From assembly GCF_900103535.1 (NCBI RefSeq), contig NZ_FNHQ01000014.1, positions 1-64,000 of the forward strand: a stretch of 64,000 nt of DNA, read 5' to 3'. Source of the DNA: Megasphaera paucivorans (lineage in GTDB: Bacteria; Bacillota; Negativicutes; Veillonellales; Megasphaeraceae). The notes beneath the pieces were generated by a model. The model saw only the letters and a list, made by a program, of their open reading frames with translations. It did no database searches and was not told the DNA's origin. Every line of letters begins with the position of its first letter. Position 1 is the stretch's first letter. Below are positions 8,692-16,608 of this stretch, piece after piece. Both the position numbers and the translations under genes were made by a program.

Positions 8692-9407
8692 TGTACACGG
8701 TAAATCTAAGCCATATACAATATGACGGACAAGGCCTGATTCCGGCTGTTGTTCAGGAAAAAAGCAGTGGAAAGGTCCTCATGGTTGCCTATATGAATGA
8801 AGAATCATTGCGTAAAACGATAGAAACAGAAGAAACATGGTTTTATAGCCGCAGTCGGCAATGCTTGTGGCACAAAGGAGAAACCTCGGGACATGTACAA
8901 CGGGTTGCGGCCATCGCGGTCGACTGTGATGCAGATACACTGCTCCTGCAGGTCGATCAGACGGGAGCGGCCTGTCACACGGGCAATATATCCTGTTTTT
9001 TTCGCCGGCTGCAGGAGTTTGCAGCGAAGCCATATACCGGGTCTGTGGCTATATTAAGTGATTTACAAAAAGAAATCAGGGAGAAGAAAATTCATCCTAC
9101 AGAAAAGTCGTATACGGCGTATTTGTTTAGTGCGGGTATTGATAAAATCTGTAAAAAAATCGGCGAAGAAGCAGCGGAAGTTATTATTGCCGCAAAAAAT
9201 GCCGATCACGTTGTGACAGATATATCCGAAAATGGAGATCATTTGCGTGAAGAAGTATGCAAGGAATCGGCTGATTTACTGTATCATTTATCCGTATTGT
9301 GGGAAAATGCAGGAGTTACTGTCAATGATGTTATGGCGGTGCTGGAAGCAAGATCTCACATCGAAGGAAATAAAAAGGAAATAGGACATCAGGATAAGAC
9401 TTTTTAA
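8688..9407 (+). CDS. hisIE: Bifunctional phosphoribosyl-AMP cyclohydrolase / phosphoribosyl-ATP pyrophosphatase
   Basis: A fused enzyme for steps 2 and 3 of histidine synthesis. The N-terminal cyclohydrolase (about 1-115) shows 'VAYMNEESL', '[19 protein letters not shown]' and the Zn/Mg site '[21 protein letters not shown]'. The C-terminal pyrophosphohydrolase (about 128-225) is a MazG-like helical domain with '[19 protein letters not shown]' and 'ESADLLYHL'. Two ATGs are adjacent (8688 and 8691); either could start. Last biosynthetic gene of the operon; the HAD gene follows 11 bases later. Confidence 0.96.
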   Translation: MMYTVNLSHIQYDGQGLIPAVVQEKSSGKVLMVAYMNEESLRKTIETEETWFYSRSRQCLWHKGETSGHVQRVAAIAVDCDADTLLLQVDQTGAACHTGNISCFFRRLQEFAAKPYTGSVAILSDLQKEIREKKIHPTEKSYTAYLFSAGIDKICKKIGEEAAEVIIAAKNADHVVTDISENGDHLREEVCKESADLLYHLSVLWENAGVTVNDVMAVLEARSHIEGNKKEIGHQDKTF

Positions 9408-9418
9408 GGAGACATACT

Positions 9419-10564
9419 GTGAAAAAAGTAATATTTGATATAGATGGCGTACTGCTCAGTGAAAAACGTTATTTCGATGTCTCGGCTTTGGTTGTATGGG
9501 AATGGTATCACAGTCCTCAGTATATGCATTTAGATGAGGAACAAGTAACTGCCGACGTGACGGAAGAACAAATCACGACGTTGCGGGCGCGGTTTTGGAA
9601 AAATGATGAGATATTGTCATGGCTGAAAAGTCATGGGATTAATAGCAATTGGGATATGGTACATGCTCATATAGTGACTACTATATGGCTGCTGTTAGAG
9701 CAATATATCCGGGAACATGGCAAGGTATGTGCATTGTCTCTGCATACGGTAGAAGATGTACAGAAATTAGGGACGATGCTGAGGCCATATGTGATTCCCA
9801 CAGCCGATGACGTAGAACAGCGGCTACTGGCGGTGGTGCCTCCGACAGCAGATAAAGAAGCGGTATTTGCCTCCTTGAGTCAAGCCATGGCAGAAACAGT
9901 AGGAGCTGCTGTAAGAGAATGGGCCCCGCTGGGCGGACCGCTTTGGCAGCTGCATCAGCGGTCTTTTCAACATTGGTATTTTGGGGATTCCCTTTATGAA
10001 AAAATATATGGGGAGACGTCATATGCCAAGGGAAAAGAAGGGTTTCTTCATAAAGAAGAACCGCTTGGAACGATAGCGGGAATTCGCTATGTATTTCAGG
10101 AATTAAAACGCCGAGGATATGAAATTGCCATTGCCAGCGGTCGATCACAAATAGAAATGCAGGTCCCCTTTGAGACCTACGGCTGGCTTTCTGAGTTTGA
10201 TCCGTTTTATATTTCTACAGATACGGATGTGGCGGCTGCGGAAGAAATGCTGCATATGCCGCTCGGCAAACCCAATCCGTTTGCTTATTATTTAGGGGCA
10301 TTTGGCAAAGAACCATCTAACTACCGTGCATATACAGAAAATCCGGAGGCATTTAAAAACGGGACGTATTATGTTGTGGGTGACTCTCTTTCTGATGTGT
10401 GGTGCGCTAAAGCGATGGGTGCCGTCATGATCGGCACGCTTACAGGATTGGAAGGACGCGAGGCACGGACGATGTTTGAATCGGAGGGAGCTGATTATAT
10501 CGTCGATTCGGTGGAACATATTTTAGATATTCTGCCGGGCGATACAACTGGTAAAAATGTTTGA
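9419..10564 (+). CDS. HAD-superfamily phosphatase; candidate histidinol-phosphatase
   Basis: A 381-residue HAD hydrolase with motif I 'FDIDGVLL' (Asp7/Asp9), motif II Ser in 'IASGRSQ' (about 240), the Lys of 'KPNPF' (about 285) and motif IV 'VVGDSLSDVWCA' (about 320). About 200 residues lie between motif I and the rest of the core, so a large cap or insertion domain is present. It starts with GTG 11 bases after hisIE behind AAGGAGA and is presumably in the his transcript. HisB is monofunctional and neither a PHP-type HisK nor an IMPase-type HisN lies nearby, so this gene is the natural candidate for histidinol-phosphate phosphatase. That role is inferred from position only. Confidence 0.8.
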   Translation: MKKVIFDIDGVLLSEKRYFDVSALVVWEWYHSPQYMHLDEEQVTADVTEEQITTLRARFWKNDEILSWLKSHGINSNWDMVHAHIVTTIWLLLEQYIREHGKVCALSLHTVEDVQKLGTMLRPYVIPTADDVEQRLLAVVPPTADKEAVFASLSQAMAETVGAAVREWAPLGGPLWQLHQRSFQHWYFGDSLYEKIYGETSYAKGKEGFLHKEEPLGTIAGIRYVFQELKRRGYEIAIASGRSQIEMQVPFETYGWLSEFDPFYISTDTDVAAAEEMLHMPLGKPNPFAYYLGAFGKEPSNYRAYTENPEAFKNGTYYVVGDSLSDVWCAKAMGAVMIGTLTGLEGREARTMFESEGADYIVDSVEHILDILPGDTTGKNV

Positions 10565-10589
10565 CACTGGGACGCTAAGTTTATATAAT
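10561..10589 (+). promoter_or_regulatory. Consensus sigma-A promoter before trmB
   Basis: TTGACA (10561-10566), 17 bases and TATAAT (10584-10589), a perfect match that overlaps the stop codon of the HAD gene. The start point would be near 10596, directly ahead of a terminator-like hairpin. Confidence 0.85.
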
Positions 10590-10610
10590 AAAATAGGCAT
10601 TTGAGCTTTG

Positions 10611-10641
10611 GGCTGATTCCCGTCGAATCAGCCTATTTTTG
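10611..10641 (+). terminator. Terminator hairpin between the his operon and trmB
   Basis: GGCTGATTC (10611-10619), loop CCGTC and GAATCAGCC (10625-10633), then TATTTTTG. It ends the his operon but also lies about 15 bases downstream of the trmB promoter start. AAAATAGGC at 10590-10598 is perfectly complementary to GCCTATTTT at 10631-10639 and could compete with the hairpin. Confidence 0.8.
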
Positions 10642-10676
10642 CAAATAAATATGTATGAAAATAAGGAGAGTAAAGG

Positions 10677-11351
10677 ATGCGTTTACGTAGAAAACCATGG
10701 ATTGATGAGGCCATCAAAGAGTATGGATCCTTTGTTCGTTTAGTGCATTGTGAACAATGGAAAGGAAAATGGCGGTCGTTATTTCCTGATCCGCAGGCTC
10801 CGCTATGGGTAGAACTAGGAACCGGTAAGGGCAATTTTATTTCCCAAATGGCACTGCTGCATCCGGAGATTAATTTTATCGGTATTGAAATTCAAATAGG
10901 CGTGTTATATTATGCAGCGAAAAAGACAGCGGAGGCACAATTAAAAAACGTACAGCTGCTTAGATTTGATGTAGGAAATTTACCGGAAATATTTGATTTG
11001 GGTGAGGTTGATCGGTTTTTTATTAATTTTTGTGATCCTTGGCCCAAAGCGAAGCATGCCAAAAGACGATTAACTTATCGTAATTTTCTCGATCGATATG
11101 CCGCTATATTATCGCATGAAGGGAAAATATATTTTAAATCAGATAATGCAGGTCTGTTTGAATTTACATTAGAAGAATGTAAAGAACGGCAATGGGATTT
11201 GTCTGAAGTTACCTATGATTTACATCATAGCGATATCCAAAATGAGGCAATGACTGAATATGAAGCCAAATTCAGCGCCAAGGGACAACCCATCTTTCAT
11301 TGTGTGGCTGCATGCCCTGTGGAGGTGACGGGAGATGGATCGCCAAACTAG
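10677..11351 (+). CDS. trmB: tRNA (guanine-N7-)-methyltransferase
   Basis: A SAM-dependent methyltransferase forming m7G46 in tRNA. The 224-residue protein has motif I 'VELGTGKGNFI' (about 45), 'GIEIQIGVL', the family signature 'FCDPWPKAKHAKRRLTYRNFL' region (about 118-138), and the C-terminal 'TEYEAKF' block. The start ATG follows AAGGAGAG. The 3' end overlaps the next reading frame by 17 bases, so the pair is probably co-transcribed. Confidence 0.96.
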   Translation: MRLRRKPWIDEAIKEYGSFVRLVHCEQWKGKWRSLFPDPQAPLWVELGTGKGNFISQMALLHPEINFIGIEIQIGVLYYAAKKTAEAQLKNVQLLRFDVGNLPEIFDLGEVDRFFINFCDPWPKAKHAKRRLTYRNFLDRYAAILSHEGKIYFKSDNAGLFEFTLEECKERQWDLSEVTYDLHHSDIQNEAMTEYEAKFSAKGQPIFHCVAACPVEVTGDGSPN

Positions 11352-12576
11352 AAAAATGCGTCGTGTGTATTATGGACTGATTGTTGCGTTTTCCGTGCTT
11401 ATTGTTCTTGGTTTGGTCAACGTATTCAGCTCGACGTTTGTTGGGGATCGTATGATTGGAAACACCTACTATCATTTGATTCGACAGGTTATTATTCTTT
11501 TTATCGGAGTGATACCGGCTTTATTCGTGTATCGCGTGGACTATACTTTTTGGCGCCGGCATCTGGGAATTATCTGTTTTATAACGGTAACGCTGCTTGT
11601 GCTTGTTTTTATTGCCGGTATTCATATCAATGGAGCCAGGCGGTGGCTGGGGATTGGCTTTTTTACCTTTCAGCCGTCCGAATTAGCTAAGTTGGTAGGC
11701 GTTATTTATACAGCCACGATACTTTCACAGTTGTTGGATAAAGATAAACCTGTAGAATTAGTACATGCCATGAGTCATAAGAAAAAGGCGCCTGCTTGGA
11801 AGCGCTGGAAGCTGAAACCGGAACGAGCACTTTGGATTCCCTTGGTATTGGCCATTCTAGTGGCCAAACAGCCGGATGCAGGGACGGCTATTGTGATATT
11901 GCTGATTCCTGTTATTATGGTTATTGCCAGCGGAGCGCATATATCCAGAGCAAAACTGCCGATTTTGGTTGCTGTCAGCATGGGTTTGATTTATACACTG
12001 AGTGCAGTGTATAGACGCAACCGGCTTATTTCATGGATTGATCCGTGGTCTTATGAAAAGACGCTGGGGTATCAGACGGTGCAGGGACTGATTGCAATTG
12101 GCTCCGGCGGTATTACCGGTCAAGGAGTTGGTACGGGCGTTAGTAAGTTTAGTTACTTGCCGGAAGCGCATACCGATTTTGCTTTTGCCATTTTTGCCCA
12201 GGAATGGGGCCTTATCGGTTCCATCGTTATGCTGTCTTTATTTGCAGTTATTGTATATTGCGGCTGCATGTGTGCGCTGCATGCGCTGGACAAATACGGA
12301 ATGCTTTTGGCATTAGGAAGTACATTATATATAGGCGGACAAGGATTTATCAATATAGGAATGGTAAGTGGATTGCTGCCCGTTGTGGGGGTGCCGCTGC
12401 CTTTTATCAGTTACGGCGGGACCTCCCTTATTGTCAATATGGCGGCGGCGGCGCTGCTGTTGAATATTGCCAAGAAAAATTTGAATGAGGCGGCTCGAGA
12501 GGCACAAATGTCGGCACGCGTAACAACGCTGCCGTCTATGAAGGAGGAAACAAAAAGCCAGTTTCCTTTACATTAA
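11335..12576 (+). CDS. SEDS-family peptidoglycan glycosyltransferase (FtsW/RodA/SpoVE type)
   Basis: A polytopic membrane protein of 413 residues with about ten hydrophobic helices. The SEDS hallmarks are 'NGARRWLGIGFFTFQPSELAKL' (residues about 98-120), the catalytic-Asp neighbourhood 'AKQPDAGTAIVI', 'YLPEAHTDFAFAIFAQEWGL' and 'LLPVVGVPLPFISYGGTSL'. These proteins polymerise lipid II in partnership with a class B PBP, at the septum (FtsW) or the side wall (RodA). The sequence does not let me decide between the two. An extra basic loop (HKKKAPAWKRWKLKPERA) precedes the QPDAG helix. No dcw genes are nearby. Confidence 0.92.
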   Translation: MDRQTRKMRRVYYGLIVAFSVLIVLGLVNVFSSTFVGDRMIGNTYYHLIRQVIILFIGVIPALFVYRVDYTFWRRHLGIICFITVTLLVLVFIAGIHINGARRWLGIGFFTFQPSELAKLVGVIYTATILSQLLDKDKPVELVHAMSHKKKAPAWKRWKLKPERALWIPLVLAILVAKQPDAGTAIVILLIPVIMVIASGAHISRAKLPILVAVSMGLIYTLSAVYRRNRLISWIDPWSYEKTLGYQTVQGLIAIGSGGITGQGVGTGVSKFSYLPEAHTDFAFAIFAQEWGLIGSIVMLSLFAVIVYCGCMCALHALDKYGMLLALGSTLYIGGQGFINIGMVSGLLPVVGVPLPFISYGGTSLIVNMAAAALLLNIAKKNLNEAAREAQMSARVTTLPSMKEETKSQFPLH

Positions 12577-12604
12577 CTGATTTGCTGAGGAGGATATAAT
12601 TATA

Positions 12605-13870
12605 ATGAGAAGAATTATTCAGGTTGATGAACGGTTGCCGATATTACCGACCATTCCGTTAAGTTTACAGCATTTATTTGCTATGTTTGGATCTACGGTC
12701 CTGGTTCCTTTTCTACTTCATGTAGATCCGGCCATTGCTTTATTTATGAATGGGATTGGAACTCTTTTGTATTTATACTTGTGTAAAGGACGGCTGCCTG
12801 CTTACCTGGGTTCCAGTTTTGCGTTTATTTCTCCCGTTCTTGCTGTTTGTGCTACCCCGGGAATGACGTACGGAGATGCACAAGGGGGATTTATTGTTTT
12901 CGGGTTTTCCTTCATGATCTTAGCACTGGTAGTAGATAAAGTGGGAACGCACTGGATCGATGTATTATTTCCTCCGGCGGCAATGGGAGCTATTGTCGCT
13001 ATAATCGGACTGGAATTAGCACCCTTGGCGATGACCATGTCCGGATTTTTGGGTGAAACACAAGGAATGACAAATGAAACAGCTATGATCATTTCTATGT
13101 TTACTCTCATTGTTACTATTTTGGCGACCGTATTGGGACGAGGATTTGTCGGTATTATTCCTATATTGATCGGCGTTGTGGCAGGGTACGTTCTTTCTTT
13201 CTTTATGGGTGTAGTCGACTTTACTCCGGTCCGAGAAGCAGCATGGCTGTCAGCGCCAACTTTTTATGCACCGAAGTTTAACCTCAGTGCGATCATGATG
13301 ATTATGCCGGCATTGTTTGTGGTTTTTGCGGAACATTTGGGGCATTTGTTTGTGACAAGTGATATTGTAGGACGTGACCTCATTAAAGATCCGGGACTGC
13401 ATCGTTCGCTATTTGCCGATGGATTGTCTAACGTTATTTCCGGACTTGTTGGATCGACTCCGAATACGACATATGGTGAAAATATGGGAGTTATGGCAAT
13501 TACAGGCGTGTATAGTGTCTGGGTTATTGCCGGTGCTGCGATATTTGCTATTATCTTTTCGTTTGTTGGAAAAATTGCTGCCTTGATTCATGGGATTCCG
13601 ACACCTGTAATGGGGGGAGTATGCATTTTGCTGTTTGGCTTTATTGCCAGTTCCGGCATTCGTATGCTTATTGAAAAAAAGGTAGATTATACACGTTCTA
13701 AGAACCTTATTCTTACGGCGGTAACGATGGTTTCCGGATTAAGCGGAGCTACCATTATTTTGGGGCCGGTACAACTAAAAGGAATGGGACTGGCTACGGT
13801 TGTAGCTATGATTCTGAGCTTAGCTTTTTTGGTGTTTGAAAAATTACATGTCGATAATTACGAAAAATAA
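12605..13870 (+). CDS. uraA: Uracil-xanthine permease (NCS2 family, UraA-like)
   Basis: A 421-residue nucleobase:cation symporter of the NCS2 family with about 14 membrane segments. The UraA-type N terminus ('LPTIPLSLQHLFAMFGSTVLVPFLL') and the substrate-site helices are recognisable: 'AEHLGHLFVTSDIVGRDL' with the conserved Glu, and 'NTTYGENMGVMAITGVYS'. The uracil branch is favoured by the UraA-like N terminus and the E-H-G pattern. It follows the SEDS gene by 28 bases with GAGGAGG as ribosome site. No pyrimidine regulatory leader (PyrR site) is visible. Confidence 0.9.
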   Translation: MRRIIQVDERLPILPTIPLSLQHLFAMFGSTVLVPFLLHVDPAIALFMNGIGTLLYLYLCKGRLPAYLGSSFAFISPVLAVCATPGMTYGDAQGGFIVFGFSFMILALVVDKVGTHWIDVLFPPAAMGAIVAIIGLELAPLAMTMSGFLGETQGMTNETAMIISMFTLIVTILATVLGRGFVGIIPILIGVVAGYVLSFFMGVVDFTPVREAAWLSAPTFYAPKFNLSAIMMIMPALFVVFAEHLGHLFVTSDIVGRDLIKDPGLHRSLFADGLSNVISGLVGSTPNTTYGENMGVMAITGVYSVWVIAGAAIFAIIFSFVGKIAALIHGIPTPVMGGVCILLFGFIASSGIRMLIEKKVDYTRSKNLILTAVTMVSGLSGATIILGPVQLKGMGLATVVAMILSLAFLVFEKLHVDNYEK

Positions 13871-13894
13871 GGTATCTATAGTGGGAGATATAAG

Positions 13895-15004
13895 ATGAAT
13901 GGTTTTTCACAATTATTGAAAAAACAGCATATGACTCGTAATGATTTGATAGAGCTGCTACGTTTGACGGATACCGAACAACTGCAGCAGCTTTATGAGG
14001 CAGCTTACGCCGTGAAAGCTGACTGTGTGGGACGTGTCGTTTATTATCGAGGTCTCATCGAATTTTCCAACCGCTGCATTAAGAACTGCTGTTATTGCGG
14101 TATCCGGAGAGACAACCACGAAGTGGAACGATTTGATACAGAACGGGAAGATATTTTAGCCATGGCGCAATGGGCCTATGAAAATCGATATGGATCCTTG
14201 ACCTTACAATCGGGTGAACGACAAGATGCGGATTTTGCTGCGTATATCGAGCAACTCGTGCGGGACATTAAAACAATGAGCCATGGTGAACTCGGGATAA
14301 CCTTATGTGTGGGAGAACAAAAAGAGGATACCTATCGCCGTTGGTTTGAAGCCGGAGCACACCGCTATCTATTGCGTATTGAGTCCAGCAATCCGGAGCT
14401 ATATAAACAGCTCCATCCGCAGGATGGTCATCATGAATGGGCTGTACGCAAGAGCTGTCTTGAATCCTTGCACCGCATAGGCTATCAAGTAGGGACAGGA
14501 GATATGATCGGCTTGCCGGGACAAACCATAGAGGACTTAGCGGACGATATTCTTTTTTATCGAGATATGGATATCGATATGATTGGAATGGGTCCCTATG
14601 TGGTCCACCATAATACCCCTGTCGGAAAACATGTCCTTACTGCAGGCGGTGATTCACCGCAGTGTAAATCACGCCGTCTGACCCTGGGATTAAACATGAT
14701 TGCTGTAACCCGGCTGTTTCTCCGTGACGTGAATATTGCCGCGACTACGGCATTGCAGGCATTGCACCCCTTGGGAAGAGAATTGGGACTGAAAGCGGGA
14801 GCCAATGTTTTGATGCCAATCGTTACGCTGCCGAAATTTCGTTCACAATATCTGCTTTATGATAATAAACCTTGTGTCGAAGACAGTCCGGAACAATGCC
14901 GACACTGTTTGGAAGGACGTGTTGCATCCGTAGGAGATACGGTTGGGTTTGAAAAATGGGGAGATTCGCCTCACTTTTCAAAGAAAAAAGATTTATTTGA
15001 ATGA
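13895..15004 (+). CDS. hydE: [FeFe]-hydrogenase H-cluster radical SAM maturase HydE
   Basis: HydE takes part in building the dithiomethylamine-containing diiron subcluster of [FeFe] hydrogenase. The 369-residue protein has the radical-SAM cluster motif 'CIKNCCYCG' (C-x3-C-x2-C, about residues 63-71), 'LQSGE', 'LRIESSNPELYKQLHP', 'GYQVGTGDMIGLPGQT' and 'MIGMGPYVVHHNTPVG', all typical of HydE rather than of biotin synthase or PylB. The extra Cys at the C terminus ('CVEDSPEQCRHCLEG') suggests an auxiliary cluster region. HydF, HydG and the hydrogenase are not in this window. It starts 24 bases after uraA. Confidence 0.93.
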   Translation: MNGFSQLLKKQHMTRNDLIELLRLTDTEQLQQLYEAAYAVKADCVGRVVYYRGLIEFSNRCIKNCCYCGIRRDNHEVERFDTEREDILAMAQWAYENRYGSLTLQSGERQDADFAAYIEQLVRDIKTMSHGELGITLCVGEQKEDTYRRWFEAGAHRYLLRIESSNPELYKQLHPQDGHHEWAVRKSCLESLHRIGYQVGTGDMIGLPGQTIEDLADDILFYRDMDIDMIGMGPYVVHHNTPVGKHVLTAGGDSPQCKSRRLTLGLNMIAVTRLFLRDVNIAATTALQALHPLGRELGLKAGANVLMPIVTLPKFRSQYLLYDNKPCVEDSPEQCRHCLEGRVASVGDTVGFEKWGDSPHFSKKKDLFE

Positions 15005-15020
15005 AACGCAAGATATTTTC

Positions 15021-15050
15021 TTGACGCAAATCACTTATGTTTGGTATAAT
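15021..15050 (+). promoter_or_regulatory. Promoter of tRNA-Ser
   Basis: TTGACG (15021-15026), an 18-base spacer and TATAAT (15045-15050), ending 12 bases before the tRNA. Confidence 0.8.
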
Positions 15051-15062
15051 ATTATCCGGTAT

Positions 15063-15151
15063 GGAAAGGTGTCCGAGTGGTTGAAGGAAGCGGTCTTGAA
15101 AACCGTCGAGCCTCTAAAGCTCCGTGGGTTCGAATCCCACCCTTTCCGCCA
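15063..15151 (+). tRNA. tRNA-Ser (anticodon TGA)
   Basis: The acceptor arms GGAAAGG (15063-15069) and CCTTTCC (15141-15147) pair. The D arm contains GTCCGAGTGGTTGAAGG, the anticodon stem-loop is CGGTCTTGAAAACCG with TGA in the loop, there is a long class II variable arm, and the T arm is GTGGGTTCGAATCCCAC. The discriminator is G and the CCA end is encoded (15149-15151). The long variable arm and the TGA anticodon identify serine (UCA and neighbouring codons). Confidence 0.97.
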
Positions 15152-15163
15152 AAGACAATTACT

Positions 15164-15198
15164 GGGTTCTCGAGATAATCGAGAACCCATATTTTTTT
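15164..15198 (+). terminator. Terminator after tRNA-Ser
   Basis: GGGTTCTCGA (15164-15173), loop GATAA and TCGAGAACCC (15179-15188), followed by a run of T. Confidence 0.92.
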
Positions 15199-15200
15199 CA

Positions 15201-15686
15201 TTATTTAGCTTTTGGGGCTTGTTTTTGGGACTTTTTTTCTGCAACAGGGGCGTTTATTGGAATTATTTTATCGTTTTTTGTTGGGATGTTTATTTTTATT
15301 CCTTGAGATTGAATAGCATCATCAACAATATTGTTTAGTAACATAGTCGGTATTTCTCTTCTGCTGGAAAGAACTTCTGAATAGGCTTTTGCTGTTATTT
15401 GAATATTAGAGTGTCGGGCAAATTCTGATGCTTCTTTAAGATTTACAGATGGAAGAACATATGTCACGGCCATTTTCCGGAATGATTGGATAGATATATG
15501 TGGCAGCCCATATCCCTGGCGTTCCTTGTTCCGTTCTGATTTCTCGGCACAAAGCTTACTTTCTACTTCAGCTTCCATTAGACGTTCACAGAGCCATTTG
15601 AGCATGGATTGCATCGGATCTTCCTCTGATATAAATTTCATTAGCATTTTTTCAAAAGATACGGTAGAATTTAGGTAAGTCATCAT
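15201..15686 (-). pseudogene. Chimera of IS256-type transposase start and tyrosine-integrase end
   Basis: The 161-residue frame joins two unrelated families. Residues 1 to about 59 match the N terminus of mutator/IS256 transposases ('DPMQSMLKWLCERLMEAEVESK' region followed by 'ERQGY'). From about 60 on it matches the C-terminal catalytic part of phage-type tyrosine recombinases ('SFRKMAVTYVLPS', 'ARHSNIQITAKAYSEVL' with the Arg-His and nucleophile-Tyr positions). The junction is near 15506. The integrase R-H-R-H-Y set is incomplete (HxxR is replaced by QSFR), so activity is unlikely. An AAGGAGTG ribosome site precedes the ATG, so it may be translated. It sits 50 bases from a tRNA 3' end, a classical integration site. 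Confidence 0.7.
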
Positions 15687-15997
15687 TTGTTCACTCCTTA
15701 TTGGTTTGCTCGCTACTTACCTTTTCGGAGTTTTGATGGCTTTTTCCTTTTTTTACTTTTGCGAACTTAATTGTACTCTATTTTTCGTTTAATTAACTAA
15801 AGGAAAGAGGGTACTCCCGGTTATTCGTCGAAGATATGTAGGAGTGTTTCCTATTCATACGACTGAAGTATTTTTTATACAAATTTCATATCGGTGCTCA
15901 TCTTTTTTACACTATCTTAATTTTTTTTGGGATACACTTAGAGCGTAAATAATTTTTTATTTGTTGGGATGCTAGATCCAATAGGGAGTGGATAAAG
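15687..15997. other. Intergenic stretch without recognisable gene
   Basis: About 310 bases between the chimeric integrase relic and the small membrane peptide. I see no open frame of note and no strong hairpin. A weak promoter-like TTTACA (15907-15912) with GATACA 18 bases later could serve the small peptide gene. Confidence 0.5.
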
Positions 15998-16078
15998 ATG
16001 AGAACACAATTTTTATTTTTCTTGTTATATATCGTGGCTATGATGGCGCTTGCTTTTTGGTTACAATTAAGTTCTTAA
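15998..16078 (+). CDS. 26-residue hydrophobic membrane peptide
   Basis: The ATG at 15998 opens a 26-residue frame starting MRTQFLFFLLYIVAMMALAF and ending WLQLSS. It is a single membrane helix with an N-terminal Arg, so it probably has a cytoplasmic N terminus. An AGGGAG ribosome site at about 15982-15987 has a suitable distance, and a clean 12-bp Rho-independent terminator follows 28 bases after the stop. I do not recognise the family. Gene status rests on the combination of ribosome site, hydrophobic composition and private terminator. Confidence 0.6.
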   Translation: MRTQFLFFLLYIVAMMALAFWLQLSS

Positions 16079-16105
16079 ATAATAGGAATAAGTGGGTTAG
16101 AATTC

Positions 16106-16137
16106 AAAAATCCTTGTGGAAAAACAAGGATTTTTTG
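16106..16137 (+). terminator. Terminator after the small membrane peptide gene
   Basis: AAAAATCCTTGT (16106-16117), loop GGAAAA and ACAAGGATTTTT (16124-16135), followed by T and GCG. Confidence 0.88.
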
Positions 16138-16141
16138 CGTT

Positions 16142-16510
16142 ATATAAAAGCTGTTACATATTAAACATGTACGTATGGTGTATATGTTTAACGGGTATTT
16201 ACCGATATAACATGACCACTTTTTATGCGGCAAGATATGCATGGGAATTGTTTTTATAGGAGGTTGTATGTTTTGAAATTGTAGGACATTCTCGACAATA
16301 TGGTTTAGTAATCGAGAGCTTAAAAGAGAATAGCACAAATTTTGCTGGATTTGAAGAACGAGACGGATAGTATAATACTATTTGGCATAAGGAGGTAGAA
16401 GCTATCGAGGGAGCGATTTAACTGATTAATCAGCTGGTTAAGGCTCATCAATCATGTTTTCATACTAACGTATATAATGGTTTTCCCCATACTGAAATGG
16501 TAGGCGATAC
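16142..16510. other. Non-coding stretch, possible eroded integrase fragment on minus strand
   Basis: No intact gene. On the minus strand at about 16250-16338 a short frame reads SRLLNHIVENVLQFQNIQ, which resembles the LLNNIVDDAIQSQGIK segment at the end of the integrase relic at 15201-15686. It may be a second, more decayed copy of the same recombinase end. The remainder shows nothing I can name. Confidence 0.3.
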
Positions 16511-16514
16511 AGGC

Positions 16515-16543
16515 TTGCAACTGTTCATTTGATAGTATATAAT
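16515..16543 (+). promoter_or_regulatory. Promoter of the arsR cassette
   Basis: TTGCAA (16515-16520), 17 bases and TATAAT (16538-16543). The -10 element touches the operator palindrome that follows. Confidence 0.8.
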
Positions 16544-16577
16544 AACCGTATAACCGAGTATACGGTTATACGGTTAT
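16542..16577. promoter_or_regulatory. Operator palindrome for the ArsR-family repressor
   Basis: ATAACCGTATAACCG (16542-16556) and its exact reverse complement CGGTTATACGGTTAT (16563-16577) flank a 6-base centre. Each arm itself holds a repeated ATAACCG/CGGTTAT unit, so two dimers could bind. It starts on the -10 box and ends 31 bases before the arsR start, the usual place for autorepression. Confidence 0.8.
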
Positions 16578-16608
16578 TTGATTATACGCAAGGAGGGAGG
16601 ATTCATAG

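Noticed and set aside
15035-15244. Minus-strand frame of 69 residues over tRNA-Ser
   Set aside because: It is the antisense of the tRNA and its terminator.
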